From NCBI GenBank assembly GCA_046329535.1, contig JAXLUN010000007.1, positions 1 to 64,000 of the forward strand: a stretch of 64,000 nt of DNA, in the 5' to 3' direction. This DNA is from Bog-950 sp046329535. Lineage in GTDB: Bacteria > Bacteroidota > Bacteroidia > Chitinophagales > LD1. The notes beneath the pieces are model-generated. The model had not been told where the DNA came from and ran no database searches. It was given only the letters and a program-made list of their open reading frames with translations. Below, one piece after another: positions 42,338-51,480 of this stretch (positions are counted from its first letter, which is position 1; the number at the start of each line of letters is the position of its first letter). The translations under genes were made by a program, and so were the position numbers.

Positions 42338-45244
42338 ATGAAAAAACTATTAATAATTCCTCTATTTCTATCCATCAGTATAATCACAACTGCACAAACC
42401 ATTTCACAGCAATGGGCAACAGAGTATGCAGGTACAGGTGAAAACTCCGATAAGTTCAATGCCATGATTATAGATGGAGCAGGTAATGTTTATGCTGCAG
42501 GATATACATGGAAACAGGGTAATGGCAAAGACTTTTTGATTATTAAGTTTAATTCCAGCGGAGATACTTTGTGGACTCGCAGTTTTGATGGTTCAGGAAA
42601 TGGAAATGATGAAGCTACAGATCTCGCATTTGATAACACAGGGAATATTATTGCGATCGGAAGCACCAAAACAAAAACCGGAAAGGACCTTGCCACCTAT
42701 AAATTGGATGTATCAGGCAATATGCTATGGATGATGACCTATAACAATGGCGCCAGTTTAGATGACTACGGAGTAAAAGTAGTTTGTGATGCATCCGGAA
42801 ATATTTACACAGGGGGATACGGCTATAATAGTAACCTGAACAATGACTATCTTATTATTAAATATTCATCAGCAGGCGTTCAACTAAATACAGTTTCATT
42901 TGACGGAGCCGATCAGTTAGACGATGTTCTAAACGATATGGCCATAGACGCCTCTGGTAATATTCTAGTGACAGGCAAATCAAGAACTGCAGCCAATAAG
43001 GATGACTATGCTACCGTTAAATATAACTCATCTTTAGTTGCACAATGGAGTAAGACCCTGGATCAGGCGGGGAAAACAGATAGGGCTACCGGTATTTTTG
43101 TTGATGGTTCAGGTAATGTTTATGTGACTGGCCGTTCAAGCAATGGAAGCGATGATGACTTCGTGACAGTAAAGTATAATGCAGCTAACGGAACACAAGC
43201 CTGGATTAAAACCTATGACTCCGGAGGTGATGATCAAGCGGAGGATATAGCAGGTAATGGAACCTCAATAGTAATCTGCGGAACTAAATTCAATGGTATT
43301 CAAAATGATTTACAAACCATCAGCTACTCTTTAAGTGGTACTTTGCAATGGTCAACAACATATGCAGGTGGCGCTGGTTTAGATGAGAATGTCAATCACG
43401 TAACCATAGATGCAGCCGGAAATAGTATAATCACGGGGACGACCCAAATAGCCGCAACTCCTTCAAACGACAATATTCTAGTTATCCGATACAACAACTC
43501 CGGAAGTCAGCAATGGGCCAATGTATTAGGGGGCACAATGAATATAGACGATAACTCTGCACTAAGCTTGATTGAAAACACTTCAGGTAATGTATATACA
43601 GTAGGTGCATTGACTAATTCCAATACAATGAAAGATGCTTGCTTGCTTAACCATAATGCAGCAGGCACCTTGCAGTATAACAAACAGTATAATGGCGAAG
43701 GTGAGTTTACGGATAAAGGTATTGCAATCTGCATGAGCGGAGGTATTCTTTACAGTACAGGCTATTGCTATTCATACAACGAAGACCGTAATTTCTGCAC
43801 TATAAAATACGATGCAAGTGGCAATAAAGTTTGGGTTAAAACATACAACGGCCCTGGTTTTGATACAGATGAGCCAAGAGCTATTGCCGGAGATGTTTCC
43901 GGCAACATTTATGTAGCCGGAAGAAGTAAAAACTTATTAAATGACTATGACCTACTAATAGTAAAATATAACCCTGCAGGTGATACCCTATGGACCAGAA
44001 ACTACGATTCGGGAATATTAGGGGATGAAGATGCAGTGTCTATGGCTGTCAATAGCAATGGTGATGTTTATGTTACCGGAGTAGCCGATGGAGATGCATC
44101 TCTTCTGGTAAACAATAATTACCTGACCGCAAAATTCAGCGCGGCAGGTGGTTTACTTTGGGCTAAAACATATAACGGAACAGGAAATGGTGATGACAAA
44201 GCCATTTCGATTGATCTGGATAATGCCGGAAATGCTTACGTAACAGGCAAAACATGGAATGGATTGGACTATGATATTCAAACCATGAAATATGCCTCTA
44301 CCAACGGCTTGGCAACACCATTTGCTACATATTCTTCTACTATCGGAGATGATATTCCCTCCGTATTAAAGCTGGATTACAACGGCAATATTTGTATTGG
44401 TGCTACCAGCGACCGTGATGCAACATCCTCTACAAATCGAGATTTTCTAACCATTCAATACAATTCGGCTGGTGTTCAGCAATGGGCTAATTTATACAAC
44501 GGTTCAGGAACAGGCGATGACGACTTAAGTAACCTCACCATTGATGCCAATGGCAATATAATTGTAACCGGCTCCAGTGATTTGGACTCCACAGCCACTG
44601 ATAATTTAGACTATGTCACCATTAAGTATAGCAACAGCGGTACTGAAGCATGGAGAAAAACATATGATGGCAACGCCCATAACACCGATATTGCTACTTC
44701 GGTTTCAACCGATATCAATGGAAACATTTTTGTTGTCGGACAAAGTGATGAAGGCAGCGGGTTATCTAAAAACAACGATTGTACAACTCTGGTATATTCT
44801 GCCACAGGCAATGAACTACAGCATGTATCATTTGACGGGGCCGCTACCGGTACCGACCAGGCTGCCCATGTTTTAAATGACGGTGGACTTGTTTATATAA
44901 CAGGTTATGGAACATTTTCCACATCACAACAAAAAGACTTTCTGACCCTGCAATACAACGTTTCAACAGGCATAAAATCATCAGGAGATGAAGAAACTCA
45001 ATGGATAGTATTTCCTAACCCGACAAATCAATATTTAAACATAAAATCTTTCAGTAAAGAGATATTTAATCAAACAAATCTGTCTGCAGTAGATGTGACT
45101 GGAAAAACTGTCTTGCAGCAGGAATTGAGTAGTAACAGCGTCTATAACAGAGTAGATGTTTCCGGCTTAGCAAAAGGTCTTTACTTGTTTAGGTTAACCA
45201 CCGGCAACCAAGCAATCTACTCTACCAGAATAGTAATTCAATAA
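42338..45244 (+). CDS. Secreted SBBP-repeat beta-propeller protein with T9SS tail
   Basis: 968 residues. A signal peptide (1-19, ending TTAQ) is followed by about 15 SBBP-type repeats of some 50-60 residues (pattern G..W...Y.G...D.A..I..D..GN.YVTG.......D..T.KYN), predicted to form beta-propellers. The last about 80 residues are a T9SS type A sorting domain (VFPNPTNQYLNIKSF, end YSTRIVIQ). It is exported through the outer membrane; binding or adhesive function is likely but unproven. A lipoprotein gene starts 12 bp later. Confidence 0.88.
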   Translation: MKKLLIIPLFLSISIITTAQTISQQWATEYAGTGENSDKFNAMIIDGAGNVYAAGYTWKQGNGKDFLIIKFNSSGDTLWTRSFDGSGNGNDEATDLAFDNTGNIIAIGSTKTKTGKDLATYKLDVSGNMLWMMTYNNGASLDDYGVKVVCDASGNIYTGGYGYNSNLNNDYLIIKYSSAGVQLNTVSFDGADQLDDVLNDMAIDASGNILVTGKSRTAANKDDYATVKYNSSLVAQWSKTLDQAGKTDRATGIFVDGSGNVYVTGRSSNGSDDDFVTVKYNAANGTQAWIKTYDSGGDDQAEDIAGNGTSIVICGTKFNGIQNDLQTISYSLSGTLQWSTTYAGGAGLDENVNHVTIDAAGNSIITGTTQIAATPSNDNILVIRYNNSGSQQWANVLGGTMNIDDNSALSLIENTSGNVYTVGALTNSNTMKDACLLNHNAAGTLQYNKQYNGEGEFTDKGIAICMSGGILYSTGYCYSYNEDRNFCTIKYDASGNKVWVKTYNGPGFDTDEPRAIAGDVSGNIYVAGRSKNLLNDYDLLIVKYNPAGDTLWTRNYDSGILGDEDAVSMAVNSNGDVYVTGVADGDASLLVNNNYLTAKFSAAGGLLWAKTYNGTGNGDDKAISIDLDNAGNAYVTGKTWNGLDYDIQTMKYASTNGLATPFATYSSTIGDDIPSVLKLDYNGNICIGATSDRDATSSTNRDFLTIQYNSAGVQQWANLYNGSGTGDDDLSNLTIDANGNIIVTGSSDLDSTATDNLDYVTIKYSNSGTEAWRKTYDGNAHNTDIATSVSTDINGNIFVVGQSDEGSGLSKNNDCTTLVYSATGNELQHVSFDGAATGTDQAAHVLNDGGLVYITGYGTFSTSQQKDFLTLQYNVSTGIKSSGDEETQWIVFPNPTNQYLNIKSFSKEIFNQTNLSAVDVTGKTVLQQELSSNSVYNRVDVSGLAKGLYLFRLTTGNQAIYSTRIVIQ

Positions 45245-45256
45245 TAACTCCGTACA

Positions 45257-45664
45257 ATGAGACATAGCCCCCTGATTTCATACATAACAGCAATCGTTCT
45301 GTTGATTAGCTTAATCGGTATCAACTCATGTCAAAAACTGCCGGGTGATGGGGGGCTAGCTACCATACACGGCAAAGTGTTTGGTTACAATATCAATAAT
45401 TTCGGACTGGTAACTGATTCAGGATACATAGCCGAAACCAAAGTTTATCTGGCCTATGGAGACCATACCTGGGTAGATCAGGATGTTAATACATCATACA
45501 CCGGTGAGTACGCCTTCCCCTATTTGCATACCGGAGACTATACCGTATGGGTAATAAATAAATGTGACACCTGTCCATCACAGCAATCTGCAGATATAAT
45601 ACATGTTACCATTGATAAGCCACGCGAAACGATTGAAGTAAGAGACTTGATAAATTATTACTGA
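45257..45664 (+). CDS. Lipoprotein with carboxypeptidase-regulatory-like domain
   Basis: 135 residues. The lipobox GINSC gives Cys25 after a hydrophobic signal. The body has ATIHGKVFGYN ... AETKVYLAYG ... TGEYAFPYLHTGDYTVWVI, the beta-sandwich pattern of CarboxypepD_reg-like domains. It is placed between the SBBP protein and the VTC-domain gene (1 bp gap), so it is likely co-expressed with both. Role unknown. Confidence 0.75.
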   Translation: MRHSPLISYITAIVLLISLIGINSCQKLPGDGGLATIHGKVFGYNINNFGLVTDSGYIAETKVYLAYGDHTWVDQDVNTSYTGEYAFPYLHTGDYTVWVINKCDTCPSQQSADIIHVTIDKPRETIEVRDLINYY

Positions 45665-45665
45665 G

Positions 45666-46454
45666 ATGGCATTTGATTTTCAATCAGAAGAAAAAAAAAT
45701 AGACACTATTCTCGGCACCTTTGACCCGATTTCACTGAACGGTCTGGATGATGTGAGAATGCTTAACCGGATTGATACGAAATATGTATTTCATATCAGC
45801 AAATTTGCGGAGATATTGGAAGAGATTAAAGACTCTTACTATGCGCTGGAAATTGACAACAACAGAATGTTTCGATATGAGTCCCTCTATTTTGATACCG
45901 ATGATTATAAACTCTATAAGTTTCACCATAACGGAAAAATAAATCGCTTAAAAGTAAGGTATCGCAGATACTCTGATTCCGGACTTGTTTTTTTTGAAGT
46001 GAAATACAAGGTAAAAGGCAACAGAACTGATAAAAAGAGATTGAAACAGGAGGAGTTAAAACATGTTTTAACCGAAGAAGAACTAAAACTTGTAAAACAT
46101 CATCAGCTTGACGAAACCCAGCTAAATAAAAAAATGTGGATTTACTTCAACAGGATTACACTGGCAAGTAAAAAAATGAACGAACGTTTAACGCTGGACC
46201 TTCATATTGCATTTGATAATTTAAAAAACAAAAAAGAGTTTCCGGAACTAATCATTGCAGAGGTTAAAACTGACAAAAGCGCCACTGGCAGCCCAATTAT
46301 TAAAAGTTTCAACAAACGGAATTTTGAAGAAGTAGGTTTCAGTAAATATTCGACAGCTGTAGCTATGATGGAACCAATTAAGAGCAACGCATTTAAACCC
46401 AACTTTATTAAAATAAACAAAATAATAGCGAATGGAAACAACGGAAACGATTAA
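45666..46454 (+). CDS. VTC-domain (polyphosphate polymerase-like) protein
   Basis: 262 residues. MLNRIDTKYVFHISKFAEIL near residue 29, RYESLYFDTDDYKLY, RLKVRYRRY and FFEVKYKVKGNRTDKKR give the rows of alternating basic residues of the VTC/CYTH tunnel fold. In yeast Vtc4 this fold makes polyphosphate from ATP. In bacteria it is often paired with DUF4956, as here: the next gene overlaps it by 23 bp. Cytoplasmic; the product is not shown. Confidence 0.85.
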   Translation: MAFDFQSEEKKIDTILGTFDPISLNGLDDVRMLNRIDTKYVFHISKFAEILEEIKDSYYALEIDNNRMFRYESLYFDTDDYKLYKFHHNGKINRLKVRYRRYSDSGLVFFEVKYKVKGNRTDKKRLKQEELKHVLTEEELKLVKHHQLDETQLNKKMWIYFNRITLASKKMNERLTLDLHIAFDNLKNKKEFPELIIAEVKTDKSATGSPIIKSFNKRNFEEVGFSKYSTAVAMMEPIKSNAFKPNFIKINKIIANGNNGND

Positions 46455-47166
46455 CGAAGTAATAAGTACCGGAATCTTTGCCAGCGGCACATTATGGGAT
46501 TTCATTCTACGCTATTCCATAAACCTGATTATGATTGTTACGCTGGTGAGATATATATACTATCCACGGCATAAGAACAAAGATTTCCTTTTCACGTTCA
46601 TGCTTTTTAATACCGTGAACTTTTTAATCTGCTTTCTTCTTAGCAGCCTCAAATTAAAAATAGGATTTGCCTTTGGACTGTTTGCTATCTTTTCCATACT
46701 ACGCTATCGAACTGTCAGTGTACCTATCCGGGAGATGGGATACTTTTTTATCTGTGTAACAATCGGAATTATTAATGCCTTAGCCGACATTAATACCAGT
46801 CTGAACCAATTTGTAGATATAAATGGCAAAAGAGGGTTTTTCACTGCTATCACAGAAATGGATCACAGCATTTTCATCCTTCTGATTGCAGATGTGTTGA
46901 TTCTATCCATGATTTACGTTCTAGACAGGCAACTTTCACTGGAGCATGAAAACTGGAGAGACATAGTTTATGAGAGAATAGACTTGATTAAACCGGATGT
47001 TCGTGAACAAATGATTACCGATTTGAAAAGCCGAACCGGTTTACCCGTACACCGAGTTGAAGTAATGAAAATTGATTTCCTGAGAGATATCGCCAGAATT
47101 CGAGCTTTTTATTACTCTATGGAAAATGAAAGTAGTTCATTGGGAACCGGAGATAATGACGATTAA
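46432..47166 (+). CDS. DUF4956-family membrane protein
   Basis: 244 residues. Three or four N-terminal membrane helices (about 20-150) include the family signature GLFAIFSILRYRTVSVPIREMGYFF; the C-terminal about 90 residues are soluble (REQMITDLKSRTGL...). DUF4956 proteins commonly sit beside VTC-domain genes. The 23-bp overlap with the VTC gene supports a functional pair at the inner membrane. Function unknown. Confidence 0.85.
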   Translation: METTETINEVISTGIFASGTLWDFILRYSINLIMIVTLVRYIYYPRHKNKDFLFTFMLFNTVNFLICFLLSSLKLKIGFAFGLFAIFSILRYRTVSVPIREMGYFFICVTIGIINALADINTSLNQFVDINGKRGFFTAITEMDHSIFILLIADVLILSMIYVLDRQLSLEHENWRDIVYERIDLIKPDVREQMITDLKSRTGLPVHRVEVMKIDFLRDIARIRAFYYSMENESSSLGTGDNDD

Positions 47167-47195
47167 GACTCATCCTTAACAGCAAGAGTCGTAAC

Positions 47196-47927
47196 ATGTG
47201 TTTTCTCCAACGATTTTTATTAACTGGCTTAATATTCTTCTGCTGCGAATTTTATATAAATGCGCAGGATGGAGATGATGCTGGCTATTCAAACTACCAT
47301 AATGATTTTCAAAGCTGGTTCAGTGTAAAGCTGAATAAGGATTTTAAAAAAGGAGTATCTATAAACGGCCAATATCTACTTCGTGTTGATGTTAGTAATC
47401 AAACTGTGAATGGTCATTATTTCTATGCAGGACTGAAATATAAAATCCTCAAATACCTTTATGCTGACTTTCAGTTCAGAGGAGTAAATACTCCGCAAAA
47501 GAATCTTTACCGTTTTGAGTTTGGTTTAAAAGCGCGTTATAAAAAGAAAGACTGGACCGTTGGATATAGAATGGGGTATTTCCATGAAAATGAATACTTC
47601 GCAAGAAGCTATGAACGTGGCCATGCACCCACCAACTACTGGAGAAACCGAATTGAAGCAAGATTTGACTTTAAAAAGCATTGGGGAACATATGCTTCTG
47701 TAGAAGCCTATACCTTATGCACTAACCGTGGATTATTTTTACGTAGAGTAGCATTTATAGCTGGGTTTGATTACAACTTCAAAAAAGACCACACGATATC
47801 TTTGTATTATGTAGCCCAACCCGATTTTAGTCAGAAGAATCTAGATGTAGTCCATGCACTGGCATTGACATATTCATGGGACATTCCCAACAAACTCTTC
47901 AAAAAGAAGAAAGGCAAAAAGAAATAG
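47196..47927 (+). CDS. DUF2490-family outer-membrane beta-barrel-like protein
   Basis: 243 residues. A signal peptide of about 22 residues precedes many amphipathic strands with aromatic ends (FQSWFSVKLNKDFKKGVSI, YKILKYLYADFQFRG, ISLYYVAQPDF), the pattern of DUF2490 barrels. It follows DUF4956 by 29 bp and may complete a VTC-DUF4956-barrel set. It ends in a Lys-rich tail. Function unknown. Confidence 0.75.
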   Translation: MCFLQRFLLTGLIFFCCEFYINAQDGDDAGYSNYHNDFQSWFSVKLNKDFKKGVSINGQYLLRVDVSNQTVNGHYFYAGLKYKILKYLYADFQFRGVNTPQKNLYRFEFGLKARYKKKDWTVGYRMGYFHENEYFARSYERGHAPTNYWRNRIEARFDFKKHWGTYASVEAYTLCTNRGLFLRRVAFIAGFDYNFKKDHTISLYYVAQPDFSQKNLDVVHALALTYSWDIPNKLFKKKKGKKK

Positions 47928-47982
47928 ATTTTATCAATAAGAAAACGCGGGAATTACTTACTGGTGAACGATTTGACAGAAG

Positions 47983-48372
47983 CTACCATACGTTTTTCAA
48001 ATCCTCAGGCTTGTATCGGTGATTTCTGGTAAAGTAATACGAATCGACATTTCTCTTCTTTAATTGCAGACTATCGGATGCTTTGTTGAATAATCTGGAG
48101 AGCAACGCTATGGGAAATAGAAAAACAAAAAACACAACAGAGAGTATTACTTTGCCTGTAACCATTCCCATTAATTCGCCCAGCTTATTCCACCCCCAGG
48201 AAATCTTTGCGGTTAAGTATTTGGATAACACACCGATTAATGCCAACATCAAACTGATTAGAATCCAATAAACATGTTGCTTATGTGTTAAAAAATAAAA
48301 TACCAACGCAGCCGCTGCCAGCGTTAGTATTGTCTCCAATTCCTTCTCCCGGGTTGGCTTGGTTACTTTCAT
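47983..48372 (-). CDS. SxtJ-family membrane protein
   Basis: 129 residues from the ATG at 48372, which overlaps the stop of the preceding small gene (TAATG); an in-frame extension to 48501 is rejected. Three or four hydrophobic segments and the ending RNHRYKPEDLKNVW fit the SxtJ-type proteins found beside carbamoyltransferases. The biochemical role is unknown. It is last in a run of SGNH hydrolase, carbamoyltransferase, DUF5989 and SxtJ. Confidence 0.75.
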   Translation of the reverse strand: MKVTKPTREKELETILTLAAAALVFYFLTHKQHVYWILISLMLALIGVLSKYLTAKISWGWNKLGELMGMVTGKVILSVVFFVFLFPIALLSRLFNKASDSLQLKKRNVDSYYFTRNHRYKPEDLKNVW

Positions 48373-48521
48373 TAGAAAAGGGTATAGACAAAAGGAGCTA
48401 CGGTTGAACCACCACCGATAACCACCAAAATACCAATAAGCAACAGAACTATAATGATTGGCAACAGCCACCATTTTTTGCGTTCCATTAAAAACTGCCA
48501 CAAGTCTTTTAAAAATTCCAT
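48372..48521 (-). CDS. DUF5989-family small membrane protein
   Basis: 49 residues from the ATG at 48521. A short amphipathic start (MEFLKDLWQFLMERKKWW) precedes one membrane helix and a GGGSTVAPFVYTLF end, the signature of the small proteins next to SxtJ and NodU/CmcH-type carbamoyltransferases. It is 11 bp after the carbamoyltransferase stop. Function unknown. Confidence 0.75.
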   Translation of the reverse strand: MEFLKDLWQFLMERKKWWLLPIIIVLLLIGILVVIGGGSTVAPFVYTLF

Positions 48522-48532
48522 AATTCTGATTT

Positions 48533-50395
48533 TTAGTCTAAGGTAAATTCTTTTCTCCAATCACCATTTTCCTGCCACTGAGGCTGCTCATCTTTCTTTA
48601 ATAAATAGTTTCCAATGGCCAGATAATCCATCTCTGTACGCATAAAGCACTTATATGCATCTTCTGGCGTACAAACAGGCGGCTCTCCGCGAACATTGAA
48701 ACTGGTGTTGACCATTACACTGTATCCGGTTTTATCTTTAAATGCCCGAAGTAACTTCCAATAAGGCTCATTAGTTTCTCGATGAATTGTCTGAATACGG
48801 GCAGAAAAGTCAACATGAGTAATTGCTGGCAAATCTGAACGTAACACATAAAGCCTGTCCATCAATGGGAGAGCCTGATAATTATCCGGAAGTTGATGAC
48901 TACGCGTTTTTTTAACTGGAGCAACGATAAGCATATATGGTGATGAAGCAGCTAATTCAAAATACTCAGTAACGTCCTCTGCAATCACGGAAGGAGCAAA
49001 AGGTCGAAAACCCTCTCTGTATTTAATCTTCAAATTAAGCTTCTTCTGCATTTCGGCATTACGGGCATCTCCCAATATGCTCCTGTTTCCCAACGCACGG
49101 GGGCCAAACTCCATTCTTCCCTGAAACCATCCTATCACATTACCCTGACTAATTAAATCTGCAACAGATCTATACAAATCGTCCGGATGTTCGAATCTTT
49201 TAGAAATAGCTTTATACTTCTTTAAATCGAGTTCTATATCCAAATCTGAAAACTGAGGGCCTAGATAAGTTCCCTGCATTTCATCCCGCCCAATACATGG
49301 TTTTCTTTCGTGATTAAAATGGATAAAATAAGCAGCCTGAGCAGCACCCAAAGCTCCACCAGCATCACCGGCTGCGGGCTGAATAAATATATCTTTAAAC
49401 AAACCTGACTGAAGCAGTTTTCCGTTACTTACACAATTGAGCGCCACACCACCTGCCATGGTCAAATAATCACAACCGGTTAATCGCTTGGCTTCTGCTG
49501 CCATTTTCAATACAATCTCTTCGGTTACTTGTTGAATAGCTAATGCTAAATCACAATGATGCTGCTCCAGTTCATCCGCTTCATCTTTTCTCTTAAATCC
49601 GAAAAGAGACTGCCATTTGTCATCATCCACCATTCGCAACCCTGTTGCATACGTGAAATAATCCTGATTCAACCAGATAGAACCATCCGGCTTAATATCA
49701 ACTAAATCTCGCTTTATAGTCTGAATGTATTCAGCCACTTTTGAAGAATTGGGATTACCATATGGTGCTAGCCCCATCAGTTTATACTCACCTGAGTTTA
49801 CCTTAAAACCCAAAAAATATGTAAACGCAGAATACAACAACCCGACCGAATGAGGAAAGCGTAACTCTTTTAGAATTTCAATTGAATTACCTCGACCAAT
49901 ACCAATAGAAGCAGTTGCCCACTCTCCCACTCCATCCACCGTAAGAATTGCCGCTTCTGAATATGGAGAAGAGTAATATGCACTGGCTGCATGCGAAAGA
50001 TGATGCTCAGGAAAAAGAAACTTGACCTTACCTCTATCATAGCCGTCAATCTTTTCAAACTCTTCATGCATAATACGTTTAAGGAACATCTTCTCCTTTA
50101 ACCAAACCGGCATAGATTTAATAAAGGAGGTAACACCTTTCGGTGCAAATCCATAGTATGTCTCAAGAAGACGTTCAAATTTCAACAGCGGTTTATCATA
50201 AAATGCGATGGCATCTAATTCATTGATTTTGCACCCGGAATATTTAAGGCAGAATTGTATCGCATTTACGGGAAACGACTCATCGTGCTTGACACGGGTA
50301 AAGCGTTCTTCCTGAGCAGCAGCTATAATCTTGCCGTCTTGAATAATGGCTGCGGCAGAATCGTGATAGAAAGCGGAGATACCTAGAATTGTCAT
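48533..50395 (-). CDS. Carbamoyltransferase (NodU/CmcH family)
   Basis: 620 residues. The N-terminal Kae1-like domain opens with ILGISAFYHDSAAAIIQDG and has EHHLSHAASAYY (metal His) and DGVGEWATASIG. The C-terminal domain has GRMEFGPRALGNRSILGDAR and MVNTSFNVRGEPPV. The family moves carbamoyl from carbamoyl phosphate to hydroxyls of sugars or secondary metabolites. It overlaps the SGNH gene by 4 bp. The acceptor here is unknown; a surface sugar is likely given the SGNH partner. Confidence 0.9.
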   Translation of the reverse strand: MTILGISAFYHDSAAAIIQDGKIIAAAQEERFTRVKHDESFPVNAIQFCLKYSGCKINELDAIAFYDKPLLKFERLLETYYGFAPKGVTSFIKSMPVWLKEKMFLKRIMHEEFEKIDGYDRGKVKFLFPEHHLSHAASAYYSSPYSEAAILTVDGVGEWATASIGIGRGNSIEILKELRFPHSVGLLYSAFTYFLGFKVNSGEYKLMGLAPYGNPNSSKVAEYIQTIKRDLVDIKPDGSIWLNQDYFTYATGLRMVDDDKWQSLFGFKRKDEADELEQHHCDLALAIQQVTEEIVLKMAAEAKRLTGCDYLTMAGGVALNCVSNGKLLQSGLFKDIFIQPAAGDAGGALGAAQAAYFIHFNHERKPCIGRDEMQGTYLGPQFSDLDIELDLKKYKAISKRFEHPDDLYRSVADLISQGNVIGWFQGRMEFGPRALGNRSILGDARNAEMQKKLNLKIKYREGFRPFAPSVIAEDVTEYFELAASSPYMLIVAPVKKTRSHQLPDNYQALPLMDRLYVLRSDLPAITHVDFSARIQTIHRETNEPYWKLLRAFKDKTGYSVMVNTSFNVRGEPPVCTPEDAYKCFMRTEMDYLAIGNYLLKKDEQPQWQENGDWRKEFTLD

Positions 50396-51480
50396 AGCTT
50401 ATTGTTCCGAATGTAATGTAACAATGTATCCGATACGATTCGATGTCCATTTTGATTCCAATGATAACCATCCAATGATCTAACAGATTCTCCTCTCAGC
50501 TCATTTTCAAAAAGCCACTCCCCCACACCCGCTATATAATCTATACAATTCCTCTTACAAACTACAGGCAACCAATTTGCTCCGCTTGAGTAATGATCAG
50601 CATCAAAGACTATCAAATGAGCGTTATAACGATCTGCAACCTTTTTGATCTGATTCATTGCACATTCAGTTCTATTAAAACTTTCGCTTATCAATTGCTT
50701 CAGATAACCGTTATCCGCAACCATATCTTCAACAGTCAACTCATATCCATTAATCAATTTCAAATTTACGAAGCTAGTAATCAGATGCTGTACAAGAAAT
50801 CCTCCAAAAAGAGAATACTCTTTAACGGCCTTATACCATGGCAATGGATAATGATACTCAATCTGGTTATCACAATTTAAATATGGCCGAATCTGACCGG
50901 CCGTGTAGCAGTTTCTTTTTTCTACTTCCCAGTAATTATCTACAAAATCATTATTACACATCTCTAAAATAATCACGTTAGGACGAATTGAGTCTATGAA
51001 CATTTGTAATATCAATAGTTCTTGTATTGTGCCATAACCAGCAGTGCCATATGCATAAACATTTAATAACAAACTATCTCGCAAATGATTGTAAAAGAGA
51101 TTCTCGTCTGATGTCTCCATCGATTCAGTGTAAGAATCGCCAAGAAAAAAGAATGTTTTAGAAGGGGTGTCTGCTACAAAATCATTCCATTTTCTGAAAC
51201 CGTGCTTGGTAAAAGTGAGACTTAAATCGTATCTGTCACCACGCTTATCAATCATTTTTTTTTCAAAATGGGTATAATTTTCAACTGTTTTCCATCCGAG
51301 CAGCGAATCAATCTGGTGATTATTATAAGGAGGAGAGCTTGCTTTATAGCATACTCGCATAACAACTTCGCCTAAAAGTAACAGTAAGATTAACGTCCCG
51401 AAAAAACCAATAAATGAAAAGAATAGTTTTCGCCTAAAACTTATCTTGTTTGAATCTACCACTCCTTCTCCCCCCTCCAT
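50392..51480 (-). CDS. SGNH/GDSL hydrolase-family protein, membrane-anchored
   Basis: 362 residues. One N-terminal membrane helix (about 18-42) is followed by an extracytoplasmic SGNH domain: FFLGDSYTES (block I Ser), GTAGYGT (block II), MCNNDFVDN (block III) and DGYHWNQNGH (block V Asp/His). It is likely an esterase or acyl/carbamoyl-related transferase. Its ATG shares a base with the purC stop (TGATG), and its end overlaps the carbamoyltransferase. Substrate unknown. Confidence 0.8.
   Translation of the reverse strand: MEGGEGVVDSNKISFRRKLFFSFIGFFGTLILLLLLGEVVMRVCYKASSPPYNNHQIDSLLGWKTVENYTHFEKKMIDKRGDRYDLSLTFTKHGFRKWNDFVADTPSKTFFFLGDSYTESMETSDENLFYNHLRDSLLLNVYAYGTAGYGTIQELLILQMFIDSIRPNVIILEMCNNDFVDNYWEVEKRNCYTAGQIRPYLNCDNQIEYHYPLPWYKAVKEYSLFGGFLVQHLITSFVNLKLINGYELTVEDMVADNGYLKQLISESFNRTECAMNQIKKVADRYNAHLIVFDADHYSSGANWLPVVCKRNCIDYIAGVGEWLFENELRGESVRSLDGYHWNQNGHRIVSDTLLHYIRNNKL

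Noticed and set aside
48373..48501. Longer start of the SxtJ-like gene
   Set aside because: It would run out of frame across the whole DUF5989 gene; the TAATG overlap at 48372 gives a clean start.
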